Source: Pohlia nutans
Lineage: Eukaryota; Streptophyta; Bryopsida; Bryales; Mniaceae
Direction of reading: 5' to 3'
Assembly (NCBI GenBank): GCA_022496805.1
Contig: CM040087.1
Span: forward strand, 9,126,001 to 9,190,000
Length of the DNA stretch: 64,000 bases
Shown here in pieces: positions 34,769 to 47,853 of the stretch. The first letter of the stretch is position 1. Every line of letters begins with the position of its first letter. Position numbers and translations under genes: made by a program. The notes under the pieces were generated by a model. The model worked only from the letters and a program-made list of their open reading frames with translations, made no database searches and was not told the DNA's origin.

Positions 34769-35712
34769 CAAAGTAACACTAAATTCATTCATACACACAA
34801 GTGCACTTCACCACAACAAAAGGAGAGTGGTAGAGGTAGAACACATGAATACTCATTCTCTTAGCATACACAAATTAACCCCTAAAGGATAATGTTGGTT
34901 TGAGTATAGACCGAAGTTGGAGTGTATTTCCAGAGTGTGGGGTATACCGGACCCGTTTGCTACTGTTGTAGAAGTGTTGGAGGAGCTCTGATTTTTTAGT
35001 GTAACCTCGATGCAATCTTGAAGAGGGTTTCCAAGTTGCGATGAAACTCTGAGATCTGATGTGCAAGAGAAAATGGGGAGTGTGAGAAGTAGAGTCAGTA
35101 CACATAACATGTATTGCAAACCGTAGGCCAATTTGGCTTACCCAATCATGAAGGGTGTGCATTGTCTACACTCATCTTAAGGTCCACTAATGATCAATTT
35201 TTTTTTTCTAAGAGAATAATGTGTATCTGTGTTTTCCGAAACTTGCATTCATGCTTGTTATTCCGAAAGCTTGCGCAATTGGTGAGGTGCATTCCGATTA
35301 TAGAGTGGCACAAGGTCGTTGTCTTGTTCATCCTGCATAATCTAGAAAGAAGTACCGAAAATAAGTGAAATGTTCATCCTGCAGCTTCAGCACTTTTAAA
35401 TTTGTTTTTAGAATCATACTTTTAAATTTGTGCTATATCAACCTTTTCACATTTTCCTGTTTGACACGTGGAATCCAAATCCGTGGAGTTCAATATTGAT
35501 TCTACTTTTTTGTGTATTGGTAATGAAATTGACATTGGAATCCAGATTCAAAAGAGATAGGTCTGACATTGCTATGCCATGGTTCATTGCATCAATATAA
35601 TTTTGATCATTGCAAATTCAAGTAATGTGGATGTCTTCTTAATAATTCTATTATGATTACAGGTGTGTTCAATTTTGTTCAACGAGTAAAAATTACAAAA
35701 GGACTTGGGGTT
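34769..35712. other. intergenic DNA without a recognised gene
   Basis: A lone TTAACCCCTAAAGG end at about 34874 suggests a truncated TTAA element. Otherwise nothing is supported. Confidence 0.35.
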
Positions 35713-35716
35713 TTAA

Positions 35717-36285
35717 CCCCTAAACGTCCTCACCTATGTCCAATTTAGGCAGTTTTTCATAGATGCATTATAAAATGCAATTAATATGAATATTTAGAAC
35801 TTGATGTATGAATAAAAGTTATACATTTTGAATTTTAGATTCTATATATACGATTAGATCTGTGATTGCTATCACTAATCTTTTTCTATAAATTTTGAAA
35901 CATAAAATAAAAAATCATTTTGTAATTCAATTACGAATAAGATATTGACAATATGTGGATGAAATTTTTTGTGATGGGTTATAATGTAGTACTCTAGGTG
36001 TAGTGATTTTTGGAGATTTTTTGGATGCTTTGTTTTATGAGTTTATTTTTTCAAGAACACTTTTAGACCAAAATCTTTAAAAATTTTGGGTGAAACACTG
36101 CAACACAAAATGAGGCATAATATTTTCAAAAATTGTTTCCTTTTCGATCGGATCACACATACATGAAGCTAACTTCCCATAAAAAATTCAGTAAAAAAAT
36201 CACACTCCAAAAAGTGCATGACGGATGAGAAACTACGGATGAAATCTGTACATCATGCAAATATGCATGGTTGGGCAGTTAGGGG
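35717..36285 (+). mobile_element. TTAA-flanked MITE, family B, copy 1
   Basis: TTAA at 35713-35716 and 36286-36289 brackets a 569-bp element with ends CCCCTAAACGTCC and GGGCAGTTAGGGG. The interior matches the inverse of 46606-47176 and a fragment at 25440-25745. It is non-coding. Confidence 0.8.
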
Positions 36286-36289
36286 TTAA

Positions 36290-37609
36290 GGTAGCTACAC
36301 AATTTAATTCAAATAGTACAAGACACAATAATTGTTTAATACAATATTTATTATTATAGCATATTTTCTTTTAAATCTTTAATTACTTTGAGACAAAGAA
36401 GACACTCACGTTTTCCCCCAATAGTTACCCCCTGTATTTGAAAATAATTGTTTAATTTATAAATAAAAAAAGTTAAACATAAGGCTATTTTGCCCAAAAA
36501 AACAACAGTCTTAGCACTCATAGGATGTTGATAACGTCACATCTTGAAAGAATAGCTCTTTTGTGGAAAAAACATTCATGATATAAGGCCACTTGAATTC
36601 ATAAAAGTCATGATTTTTGGATTACAACTCAGAAGATTTGAATTCATTTTGAATTATGAAAGCTGCAATTTAGAATTACAATATTTCATTGTAAAACCAA
36701 ATTGAAAATCTTATGAGTTGCAAAATAGTCCGTCTTGTTTGAAGTCGACAAGGCTCATGTTTTTAGTTTGAAGGATAGAACAATTATTTTGAGACCAAAA
36801 AAATGCCAAAATATAGGACAGTTTTTACCAACTAAAAAAAACAATAATGATAACAATAAAATGTACTTTATTAGAAATATGCAATAGAACAGAATTAGTG
36901 CTTTTGCACTAATTGAATAAAATTGTATATGAAGTTTACCGAAGTATTATATGGCCATTAAGATAGCAAGACCAAAAAGGCGGTGTCTTTGGATGCTTCT
37001 TCTTAACTTTTAAACTTCCACCGTAACTTGAGAGGTCATTTCACTCATTTGGGACCAATTAGTATTTTTATATTCCATTTTTAGTCAATATGTTGAACTA
37101 GAACTCATATTGAAATTGCATTATATGTTTAATGGAGTTGTTCATTTGTTAAAATAGTCAATATTGAGTAAGAAATAGACATTAAAAATTAGAGTTTTAT
37201 ATAAAGTCAACAAAAATTTGACCATCCATAAGTTCATGAGTTTGTCTAATCAAGTTGCTTCTTTGTCCAATGAATGTCGAATGAATTTTATTCATTTTGT
37301 TCATTTCATTCAAAAATTTATAATTTTAGACTCATCTTGTCATTCAAATATGACAAAACATGTTTTTTTATCCGAATGTGTGTCAAATGAAAATTTCCTA
37401 TCCATTTCATTCAATTTTATTTTATTATTTTTTATTAATGCACACGAGTCGTCCTATAGAAACTCTGTGGCTATGTGTTGCCAAAAGCAACTCATTAGCT
37501 TTGCGTGCAAGTTTCTATCCGGTAGAGTGGTGATATTACAGCCGGAACCGCCAACCCCTTGGGTTCCTCGATAACACCTTATGGGTATGCCTCTCCATCA
37601 TTTGGTGGT
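36290..37609. other. AT-rich intergenic DNA without a recognised gene
   Basis: Very AT-rich text with many short frames; no motif, repeat end or RNA gene was recognised. Confidence 0.35.
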
Positions 37610-37613
37610 TTAA

Positions 37614-38914
37614 CCCCTAAACGTCCCAGCGTCCAGAAACTGGATCATGAACAGATTAAAAGTCTTGCAACTTTCTCATATAACCTTGGATGATTTTCAT
37701 CCAAGTCACCTTTGAAAGCCTATTAAATTCTCTATCAATTACAATAAATCGCTTGTGATGGGAAACTATTGATAATATTGGAGAGGCCTCCAACTACAAG
37801 TATGTCAAATTTGTTGGGTAGATTTTATGCTTGCAATGGTCTTCTCATGTACAGTGGGGTCCAACATGGAATGGCGTTTTTGGTTTCGCAGTGAGAAAAA
37901 TTTCAGTACTGCCAACTTTGAAAGCCTCCCGAGAGCTCAAATATTGGTATTTTACCACGAAAATTCTACCAGAGACTATTCAAGTTAATTATATGTATGC
38001 CAAATTTCAAGGCCAAAAGATTCACCCAAAAAAAGTTATTCAGAATCTACCAACATTGGTAGCTGTGGAAATGTTTTCACTGCTGCCAACTTTGACAGCC
38101 TCCCAAAGATTGAATTAATTTTTTTTTTGCCATAAAATTCTAGGAAAAAAAACTTCTTTATGTTAATAACATATGATAAAAATTTCAAGGCCAAAAGATT
38201 AATACAAAAAACGATATTAACAATCTACCAACATGTGTAGTTGTGGGAAACAATGGGGGAAACTACACACATTGGTAGATTGTAAATAATTTTCTTTGTA
38301 TAGATTTTTTGACCTTGAAATTTGGCATGAATGATTTTGTCATAAAGAGCATGTTGTACCAAAAATTTCATGGTAAATAGACAATTTCTCAACCGTAGGG
38401 AGGGTGTCAAAGTTGGTAGCAAAGTTTCCCCCATTGTTTCCCACAACTACACATGTTGGTAGATTGTCAATATATTTTTTGTATTAATCTTCTGGCCTTG
38501 AAATTTTTATCATATGTTATTAACATAAAGAAGTTCTTTTTCCAAGAATTTCATGGCAAAAAAAAATTAATTCAATCTTTGGGAGGTTGTCAAAGTTGGC
38601 AGCAGTGAATAACTACCAATGTTGGTAGATTTTGAATAACGTTTTTTTGGTGAATCTTTTGGCCTTGAAATTTGGCATACATATAATTAACTTAAAGATA
38701 AGTCTCTGGTAAAATTTTCGTGGTAAAATACCAATATTTGAGCTCTCGGGAGGCTTTCAAAGTTGGCAGTACTGAAATTTTTCTCACTGCGAAACCAAAA
38801 ACGCCATTCCATGTTGGACCCCACTGTACACCTCATGTATATCTGAACCATGCTAACATCTACTTTTGACACTAGAATCTACTTTTGTTCAAAGGGTTGG
38901 TACGTTTAGGGGTT
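37614..38914 (+). mobile_element. TTAA-flanked MITE, family C, copy 1, with nested insertion
   Basis: TTAA at 37610-37613 and 38915-38918; ends CCCCTAAACGTCCCAG and GGTACGTTTAGGGG. Removing the nested element 37852-38826 leaves about 324 bp, nearly the same as the core of the inverted sister copy at 40559-41261. Shared blocks include CTGGATCATGAACAG and GGGTAGATTTTATGCTTGCA. Confidence 0.85.
37852..38826. mobile_element. mariner/pogo-like foldback MITE nested in family C
   Basis: The ends CAGTGGGGTCCAACATGG and inverse are flanked by TA (37850-37851, 38827-38828). Long arms of several hundred bp are mirrored, with blocks such as GCAGTGAGAAAAATTTCAGT and CTTTGAAAGCCTCCCGAGAG. A second mirrored unit lies inside (about 38225-38456). 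The sister TTAA element at 40559-41261 shows the uninterrupted target (TCATGTACACC read on its minus strand), which proves the insertion. Confidence 0.9.
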
Positions 38915-39069
38915 AAGGTCATTATGGACCAATCATTTATTAATTTTATGCACATCACGTCATTCAAACATAAGAAAAACGAAAATAGCAATAGAAAGAG
39001 AATATTGTAATGACCAACTTTGGAGCAATGAAAAAAATAGTTAAGATGGTCAATTGAGGTAAACTTTAA

Positions 39070-40061
39070 CCCCTAAATGTCTACATTCCTTTTCAAATTT
39101 AGAGAATTGAAAAGATGCATCATAAAATGCAACTAAAAGGGATATTTTGGAGATGCTATAATAAAAGACATTTTGCATACATGGCAATGTAGCACAATTT
39201 GACAGACCAATCAATGATTTGATTTGCATTTCCGAGCAAACACAAGACAACAATGTGATGCAAACTTTTTGATTTATTAGAATATTTGCACCCTTGCTTT
39301 GGTAGCATACTTCAACATTGTTGTTGGTTGCCCAAAGACCACTATTTATGTTCTACTTTGCACATACAAATAGCGTTGAGCTTAGGACACTCTCAAATAC
39401 AAGCGTACCCTGTGACTTTGGCATTCAGTGTGTTTTGTGATACCCAACGTGTTTTGTGATGGTTGAGTTATCCATAAAGCCGAGGACTGACAAGACATGT
39501 ATCATAATAAAATTGTTGGAAACATAAATTCAACAAGAGTCATTCCCAAGAGAATAAGGTTAGGTGAGTGCCTTGATTTAGAGTGAGACAGAGCCTGTTG
39601 CATAAAAGAAAGCTTACTAAACCCAAATGATCTACAGCGCCAAACCAAATTGTTGCCAAAAACTCCAAGCCGCGCAAGAAAACTTGGGTCAAAAGTTATT
39701 TAGCATCATTTTTGGTGCTTTCAAACTTTGCACCCAACATTTGTTTTTAGTTCCTGACAAGAGCTCTTTTTTGGGGACAAATCTATTGTTCACCCATAGT
39801 CCAGTCCAGTCACCCACTTTTCAATGACTCTGCACATAACTCTAGTGTGTTTTGAAATTCACAGAAATATCAAAATTTTCACAAAAAAGATCTAGAAATT
39901 CAAGACTCATAAAAGACATGATTTCATCATAACCAAAATAAACAAATTATTCTTCAAATATAAAGATGAAATAGAGCAGACAGAGTGAAGAATACAGACT
40001 TACAGAGTGCAGGACATTACGTTTTGAGTAACATTCATATTCAGACTCCGTCGTGTAAGGG
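39070..40061. mobile_element. candidate TTAA-flanked element
   Basis: TTAA/CCCCTAAATGTC at 39066 and TGTAAGGG/TTAA ending at 40065 could be the two ends of one 992-bp element. No second copy is present in the window to confirm it. No coding sequence is recognised. Confidence 0.4.
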
Positions 40062-40338
40062 TTAATGATCTCAGTGAGGCTTAGAGGTAAATACTGGTAA
40101 ATATTGATCGTTCATTCCCAGAATGTAATCTATTACTTCAGAAGCTTTGGTAAGCACATCTGCTAGTTAAGAGAATCTGGTAGTAAAAGCTCGTTTAGAT
40201 ATTACGGATACACCAAGGCACTCGTAAACTCATAGTTTCTGATACCACAAAATTTCACAGCTCAACATTCAGGGTTTAATTCTCAGCCTTCAAACGGCCA
40301 TCTCAAGTGACAAGGGACTCCCAAACTATGAAACCTAT

Positions 40339-43300
40339 CTAAGCCTCTGGCACCATCGCCTCAGCTTCTTCCCGGATGGATTGGAACAGCACTGATGACA
40401 GGTACCGTTCTCCAAAGCTGGGAAGAATCACCTGCACATGGAATCAAAAATTTACAGAAGCTTAGTAACGAACCATAAAACATCTTGCAGAAATGTACTA
40501 AGTCATTGGTAAAGAACAACCATAAAGGTATGTAATACCACGTGAGAACATACCTTAACCCCTAAACGTACCAACCCTTTCTACAGAAGTAGATGCTAGC
40601 ATCAAAAATAGATATTAGCATGGCTCAGATGTACATGGGGTGTACATGAGAGGACCATTGCAAGCATAAAATCTACCCAAAAAAATTGACATACTTGTAG
40701 TTAAAGGCCTCTACAATAACATCAACACCTCCCCATCATAAGAGATTTATTGTAATTAGTAGATAATTTAATAGGCTCAAAAAGATAACTTGCATGAAAG
40801 TCATCCAAGGTTGTAAGGTAGAGGTGCCAGAAACCGTGCAAATTTCAGGTTTGCTTACTTCGGACAGTGGTGGAAAAAGTTTAGAATTTTTTGATGGTCT
40901 GCAAAGTCAGTGCAGATCCATCCCCCAAAAAAACACATTTTTCGAGTAAGTCTATAATTTCTTGTGAATTTTTGAGTGTGGACTCATAGAGTGGCCATAA
41001 ACCGTTCATAGGGTCCTGGTTTTCATGACAGGTTCGATTCTCAAAATAAAGCGCTTCTGCACCAATCAGAAGCACTCAATTTTTCCAAGCATGGACGGAA
41101 TTAATGCACTCTTGGACACTTTCTGGAACCAGGCTGGGTAAATTTATGGAACTGCACGGTTTTCTGACCCGCACGGTTTTCTGCACCTCCACCTTATCAG
41201 AAAGTTACAAGGCTTTGAATCTGTTCGTGATCCAGTTTCTGGACGCTGGGACGTTTAGGGGTTAACATAATTGATTGCAGTAGATTATATAAAGCTAACA
41301 GAACAAGAATTCAGGGAAATTGAGAGGGTGTCTTACGCAAATCAATTTGCCCTTGTTCTCTGGCCTCTTGGCAACCTCAATAGCCGCAGCCGTAGCAGCT
41401 CCTGAGGAAATTCCAACCTGCCACTCACAAAAACCAGAGTCATGCAACAAACAGGCGTGCATTTATTACTATTCACCTCAATCGATTCTTCAAAAGATAA
41501 ACGATGTACTTCAATTGCCTGCCCTCATCTGAACACAAAGGAGTTGCATGTCGCCGTCTAATTTCCTATCCAGATTAGATTGCAGAATCCCATAGAAAAA
41601 TGCACTCACCAGCAAACCTTCCTTCAAGGCAAGCTGCTTTGCCATCTCCACAGCATCATTGCTCGATATCTGAAAACCCAGAAAACACAGTACAAGCTTA
41701 GAAATGCCAATGCACATAAGTAACATACTGCACGACATCGTCGCCTATTGGTTCTGGAAAAGTCAAGATAATTGAGGCTTCAATGAAACAGATGAAAACC
41801 TGAATGATTTCATCAAGAATCTCCACATCCAGAATGCCAGGAATGAACCCAGCTCCAATCCCCTGAATCTTGTGAGGCCCTGTCAAAATAAACAGGTAGA
41901 ATGTTGACTACACGAATGCCATTGAACTATTAACCAGCACTTTAAAAACTCATGTCCATCACCACTAATAAGCAGAGCTAATGTACTGGTCTCTCGGCTC
42001 TGACACCGATATCATGGGAACATCAAAAACCCTAATTTCTGCGGCCGTAAAAACTATCCCCATATATTAATGGAGCCTTAAAAGAAACAACTCGCTAATA
42101 AGCCCTGTACCTGGCTTGCCTCCTGAAAGAACGCTGCTCTCGGTTGGCTCCACACCAATGATCTGTTATACAATGCAGTCAGTAATGTTGTATAATCTGT
42201 TATGCAACTGTAGGACTAACTGGCAGATATCAGGGATGTCATTAAGAGCACAGAATTGGAAGCTGCAACCAGAGACTGATATTCAGAAAAAGGCTCAATG
42301 CTCACTTTAACGTTAGGATTTTTGCTTTTCAAGTAGCGACCAGCTCCAGTTACAGTTCCACCAGTTCCAATGCCGGCAACAAAAATGTCAATCTTTCCAG
42401 CTGTGTCTTCCCAGATCTCAGGCCCAGTAGTCTCAAAATGCACCTACGTAACAGTAGACTGAATTAGCACTTCCAAAACACGCGGGTTAACCATCAGTGT
42501 GAACAAAAGAAATAACAAAGACTCAAAAATATGATACCCACGGTAAGATCAATGAGGTACCTTTGGGTTTGCTGGATTCTCGAACTGTTGAAGCATGTAA
42601 GAATTGGGAGTCTTCTTCACAATTTCTTCAGCCTTCTGGACAGCGCCTTTCATTCCCTTGGCTGGGTCGGTAAGAATGAGCTGAGCACCGAAGGCCCTCA
42701 ACAAGATACGTCGCTCCAAACTCATGGATGCAGGCATGGTGAGGATAAGCTTGTAACCTTTGGCAGCAGCGATGAAAGCCAAACCAATACCGGTATTTCC
42801 ACTGGTTGGCTCCACAAGGATACTCTGTATTTACAAGCGAGTCGTTAAGAAAATCAACCTGGAAAATAAGCAGGGAAGGATGAGGAATAACAAATTTTCT
42901 CTAGACTATGGCCCAAGAGCCGCTAGGTCCACCCATAACAGAGAAAGACATGGACCTAAATTCAAAAAACCAAAAAACAATTGCAGTACGTGATCACAGT
43001 CTTCAAAAAAAATTCCCTAAACCCTCATTCAGGAAGGTATTGATACATTCTACAAATACACAGATAAAAGTAAGCCCTGTGGTAATCACAAACGAGATTT
43101 CGATTGCACAAAGCCACGTACCTTTCCAGGGGTAATTGCAGCCTTAGCCTCCGCATCAGTGATCATGCTAAACCCAATCCTGCACATTGAGGAAAAAGAA
43201 ATGCCTCAGCAATAAACTCGCATTCAATGACCACAATGTATCTAAAAAGATCAGAACATAGAGCTTGCAGAAACAGACCTATCCTTGACACTGCAGCAAG

Positions 43301-43785
43301 GCTCCATAATCTCCAACTTGGCCGCAATATTAGCGACACAACCATCGACAACGGTGTTGAGGTACACCATAGGTGTCTTGCCAATCAACTGCAATAAACC
43401 ACAAGCAAATTAGCATACGGTAAAAAACAATCCAACCCGTATTCAATCATTTTGAGCCACGCAAGTGATCGCTTTCCAAACAAAAAAAAGTCGTTCTCAA
43501 GCTATCACCCAAGGTCGCATGAGCCTTCAAAATATAGAAAGGTAAGACAAGACTGCAAAGTAGAAAGAATACCAATACACTATTATTACCGAGGTGTAAT
43601 TTCCAGGGTCCTGTGCAGTGATCCCAGAACCACTTTATGACATTTAGAACATTATGCGACCTCCCACATAGATGGTATCTACTTTTGCTACCCAGTGCAT
43701 ATAATACTCACGATACCTCGGCAATACCCTTGATATATTAAGGTGATACCATGATGATAACCGCGGATATCACCTCATGAATTTG

Positions 43786-43853
<68 letters not shown>

Positions 43854-44590
43854 TGATGAGCATCCTCGCTACATATCCATTTTTTTTTCATTTTCTTTCT
43901 TTGTATGTTTAGCAACCCCATATTTTTGGTAGAAATCCAGCTAATTTTAGCCAATTTTAGGAAGTTCAATCCCTAGTCCAAATAAAGAATCCAGCCTCTA
44001 AGGAATTTAAAGATATTCGACCTATCATACGATGACCTTTCGGGCCTAATTCCTGAGACAATCTTCCAAATTAGCCGTCCTCTGCGGTTAGTGTCATTCG
44101 CCACAAACCGAAGACAGACTTGTTTTGGGTTTTGACAGACTCAAAGACCTAAGACAGAAAATAACCTAAACACTTAGCTTTGAAGAACAACAGAAACAAA
44201 AGAGAGTCGACCTGCACTAGTATTTGAACATTTGCAGCAAAAATCGAGCAATACAAGGAACTGAAACCCTCCCAAAGACAAATCCAGAAAACCGAATTGA
44301 ATTCAAAAAGGAAAGGGAAAGAAACCGACCTGTGTGACGTCGTCGGCGATGTTCATCTCGAGCTCCTTCTCGGTCTCGAGAATAGCAGCCTGACTGACCA
44401 CCTGAGTGGTGAATCTCCTCTTGTGGGACGTCGAGCGCATTGCGGCTTTCAACAACGGGGCGCCCGCCATGGAGGAGGGCGCAATGGCCATCTTGAGGGA
44501 CGAGGAGGAGGTCGACCTGCTGTGGGATGAGCCCGGGGCGGCGCAGCACAAGGCCGCCACATTGGTCGCTTGGCGCACAGCCTGAGCCAT
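40339..44590 (-). CDS. O-acetylserine(thiol)lyase (cysteine synthase), organelle-targeted, 10 exons
   Basis: Exons on the minus strand: 44590-44330, 43388-43279, 43179-43122, 42824-42561, 42443-42306, 42162-42111, 41879-41800, 41669-41610, 41417-41337 and 40431-40339. Phases agree and the product is 398 residues. The enzyme joins sulfide to O-acetylserine to make cysteine, using PLP. The PLP lysine is in SVKDR (K122), the substrate loop is TSGNTG (150-155), and the phosphate-binding loop is GTGGT (257-261). The C-terminus [13 protein letters not shown] is typical. The first ~70 residues are rich in Ala, Ser, Thr and Arg with few acids, a transit peptide for plastid or mitochondrion. The introns hold a hAT MITE and AT microsatellite (intron 1) and a TTAA element with a nested MITE (intron 9). 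The reading frame looks intact. Confidence 0.95.
40559..41261 (-). mobile_element. TTAA-flanked MITE, family C, copy 2, in the last OAS-TL intron
   Basis: TTAA at 40555-40558 and 41262-41265; the ends match family C copy 1 in inverse orientation. Removing the nested MITE 40816-41194 leaves about 322 bp. It lies wholly inside the intron between exons 9 and 10 of the cysteine synthase gene. Confidence 0.85.
40816..41194. mobile_element. TA-flanked MITE nested in family C copy 2
   Basis: The ends AGGTAGAGGTGCC and GGAGGTGCAGAAAACC-type inverse (right end GCACCTCCACCT) are flanked by TA at 40814-40815 and 41195-41196. Family C copy 1 has the undisturbed target near 37680. The ends resemble the MITE at 44906-45188. 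Confidence 0.85.
43616..43957 (+). mobile_element. hAT-type MITE copy in OAS-TL intron 1
   Basis: It starts CAGTGATCCCAGAACCACTT and matches the inverse of 47854-48166, with shared blocks such as GTAGATACCAT, TACCATGATGATAACCGCGG and TTTGTATGTTTAGCA. The far end is decayed and lacks a clear CACTG. A long AT microsatellite has expanded inside. Confidence 0.7.
43787..43850. repeat. (TA)n microsatellite
   Basis: About 31 uninterrupted TA dinucleotides lie inside the intron MITE. The sister copy at 47985 has only ATATAAATAT here, so the expansion came after the copies separated. Confidence 0.95.
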
Positions 44591-44905
44591 TTTGTCCCTC
44601 AGACAAATCGATGAAACCAAACTCAAAGCAAAAAAGCGGTGCAAGCACGAGTGCAGATGCGAGAAGAGAAAGAAGAGAATGGGACTAAGTTACTGGAATG
44701 CGCTCCGGCAAGCGAGAAGGTCCTTGCGAAATCTCCTCGTCGATACCGCCTCAAACTGCGTGAGCGGCGTCGGGCGAACGCTTGTTTCTGGAGCCTGCGT
44801 CGGTTCCTGCGTCAGACGGCGTCGGGCGGCGTCGGATGGCGACCTGCCCGGGGTAGAAAAAAATGACTGCGGTTTCTATTTTGGGGAGATAATTACTGTG
44901 GCATA

Positions 44906-45188
44906 AGGTAGAGACACCCATAACCGACAGGTGACCAAAAACCGATATATTCTAATTTCTAGATTGTGAAAGAACAGATGTACCTCATTTGTACATATCG
45001 GTTATGGGTTTTGAAGTACTTTTCACTTTGAAAAATTGTACAAATTTCAATATTGGGAAATAATTCATGGAAAAATTTGCATTCTCCGCAAAAACTAACT
45101 TCCAACCCGGGAAAAATATCACCCTATTAATAGCTGGTCCAGAAATAGTGTAGGTAGCTTAAGTTATCGGTTTTAGGTGTCTCGACCT
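44906..45188. mobile_element. TA-flanked MITE upstream of OAS-TL
   Basis: AGGTAGAGACACC and GGTGTCTCGACCT form terminal inverted repeats of about 25 bp with a mismatch and a gap. TA lies at 44904-44905 and 45189-45190. It sits about 300 bp upstream of the cysteine synthase start codon. Confidence 0.75.
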
Positions 45189-45190
45189 TA

Positions 45191-46605
45191 AAAGCATCTT
45201 GTGTAGGTGAATTTAGAACTAAATGCATTACTTTATCTCGTGGTCAGTTTCAACATAAATTAAGTAATTTTGTTAGAAGAGTGCCACATGCCATCTTGTG
45301 ATTGGTTTACGGTGACGAGGACCTCTCAAAATTTGATGTGGAAATTAGATTTCGACACAATAATGTCCAAATCCGACCCTTGCATACGGTATGTGTGGCC
45401 ACCAATGTCCGGGAAGAACCGGCGGTTAGTTACAAGTTAGTTGATTGATTTTTTGAAATGGGTGATTGAATCTCAAGAATAGAGGCAAAATGTTGGACTA
45501 AATGACTGAAAATTAGTTATATTTGATATTCATAAACGGAATATACCGGATATATTCTTTAAAAACCAGTTGCTTTTGGAAAATAAAGGAAATTGACTGT
45601 TTGGCTCAAAAAGTATCCCTAATAGTGGTGGCCACCAAGTATTTTGTGTGACAGTCGTCTCATGGAAACTTGATGAAAAATTTGTGGAAAAAACTCAACA
45701 CTACAATGTTTGTATTGGTTTTCAATAATGCTAATTAGGGCCTACACTATATCTCTGGGCGTAGGCCATCATTACCATTGGTCCTACATGTAGCATGGCA
45801 ATGGCAACGAAGACATCTTGGGTTGACAAAAATTGGCCCTTTCATTGATGATTTATGGCCTCGGGCTTCTTTGTCAATTAGTCCTTTGGTAATCTTTGAA
45901 TTGTTTTTGTAGTCATAAGACTATATATTGCCGTTAAAAAAAAGGGTTTGTACAGACATGTGAATCCTTAAAGGACTTTATAGGTGTTTTTATCATTTTT
46001 GAGCACCATATTCGCATAACATAATTATGCAGTGTAGTGGAGCATCCTTTTGGAAACCGGATCGAAAAAGAATCTTCACTTGGATCCACTTTTATAAGTA
46101 ATGAAGGAATGGCATTTGTATTCCATGAAATTTGGGATCACTATGTCATTGCCATGTAAACTTGGTTTCTAATTGTTAGTAGACTCTAGTCCCATTGCAA
46201 AAAGGAAGTTGGCTCCCATTGCTCTATAATTATGATATGCACAACATTATTTTCTTTCCTCTTTTTGAGATTTTATTTTATTTTATTTTATTCTTACATT
46301 GTAGTGTACACTAACGAAAATATTTATTTTATTACCTTGACTAATCATAAAAATAATAGAAAAAAAAATCTTTTATTGCTAGAAAGCAGGACATCAAAAA
46401 GTGCTCGTGAGAGCCATTTTTTTGGTGTTTCCTCAATTTGGATGACGAGATGAATTAAAAATTAAAAATTAAAAAACCAAAAAAATATATTTTGAAACAA
46501 TTTGAAATATACATATTTGAGGGATAACCAAAGAAAATTGAAAAAGAGAATCATACTCAAAATGGAGTTTTTGGGTGTGGGAATCAAGAAAACCATGTCC
46601 ATGAA
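45191..46605. other. intergenic DNA without a recognised gene
   Basis: No protein family, repeat end or RNA gene was recognised. Confidence 0.35.
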
Positions 46606-47176
46606 CCCTTAACTGCCCAACCATCCATTTTTTGAACGATGTATAGATTTCATCCATGATTTCTCATTTGTCATGCATTTTTTGCAATAAATTAAAAAAA
46701 TTACAAAATTCTATTGCAAGATACCTTCGTGCACATGTGATCCAGTTTAAAAGGGGATGATTTTTGTAGATTTTATGCCTTGTATCATATTGCAGTGATT
46801 CATCAGAAATTTCAATAATTTTAGCCTAAATGCGCTTTTGGAAAAACGAACTCAAAATATCAAGCAACCAAAAAATCTCCAAAAATCACTACACTCAGAG
46901 TATTAAATTTCAGCCCATCACAAAAAAATTCATCTACAAATTGTCAATCTTATTCATAATTGAATATCAAAATATTTTTGAATTTTAAGTTACACATTTT
47001 ATACAAAAATATTGGTGATAGCAATCACAGATCTAACTGAATGGATAGAATCTAAAATTTGTAATGTACAACTTCTATTCATACATCAAGTTCAAAATAT
47101 CCTTTTTCAGTTGCATATTATAGTGCATCTTTGCAAAACTACCAAGTTTAGAGAAGGGTGACGACATTTAGAGAGT
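46606..47176 (-). mobile_element. TTAA-type MITE, family B, copy 2 (decayed ends)
   Basis: Inverse match to 35717-36285: CTGCCCAACCAT near the left end and ATACATCAAGTTCAAAAT near 47080. The TTAA flanks have decayed to TGAA and GTAA. It abuts a truncated family A element directly. Confidence 0.7.
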
Positions 47177-47625
47177 AACCCCTAAACTCTGAAACGACCA
47201 TTTTCTGATCGCTGTCCAAATTTAATGGGCTTTCTGGATCAAAAAACATGTTTTCAAAAAAATAAAAATAATTTCAAAATATTAAATCAAGTTTACTATC
47301 CAATGCAATTTGAATCATGCCAATCTGAGTTAAACTGCACTCAATAGAGTTTTTCAAAGCGAATCACCTCAACATCTTTTTAGTGTTATAAAATTTTCTA
47401 TTTGGGGAAAGTAATGATGATCCCTCTATCATTTCTCTTGCTTTTTAGAAATTTACAATAGACAAAGTAACTTTAACAAAATTTCAAACTCTGAAAGTGA
47501 AAATTATAAATTTTCAAAAAGATTCAAAAGTTAATGCATTTAAATTCATTAAAAAAATATCTAAAGTTATTTTTGGAAGTTATTTTTCTAAAGATAATTT
47601 GTAGAGATGATGCTCTACATTTGTA
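47177..47625 (-). mobile_element. TTAA-type MITE, family A, truncated copy
   Basis: It starts AACCCCTAAACTCTGAAACG and follows 4471-5012 through GAGTTAAACT, TGATGATCC and GATGATGCTCTACATT, then stops matching, so the far end is lost. Confidence 0.65.
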
Positions 47626-47853
47626 GAAACGAAAATACTGGAACAGCCAGTTGAAATGTTGAATGGAATATTCTGGGACAGTTTCTAGATGGGAGCACAA
47701 TGACTACATGCAATGTATCTGCCCACCTTGATTACTCACACTGAGTACATGAGTACAGTGGTGGCATCTTGATAGCCAGGGTCCCTGCCAAGTCATCCAT
47801 TCACAGTAGTAGATTCAACTAACTTATTCAAGTATGTTACCCTACTTCTACAT

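Noticed and set aside
44297..44906. Frames antisense to and upstream of the first cysteine synthase exon
   Set aside because: The exon on the opposite strand has a clear transit peptide and joins exon 2 in phase; these have no family features.
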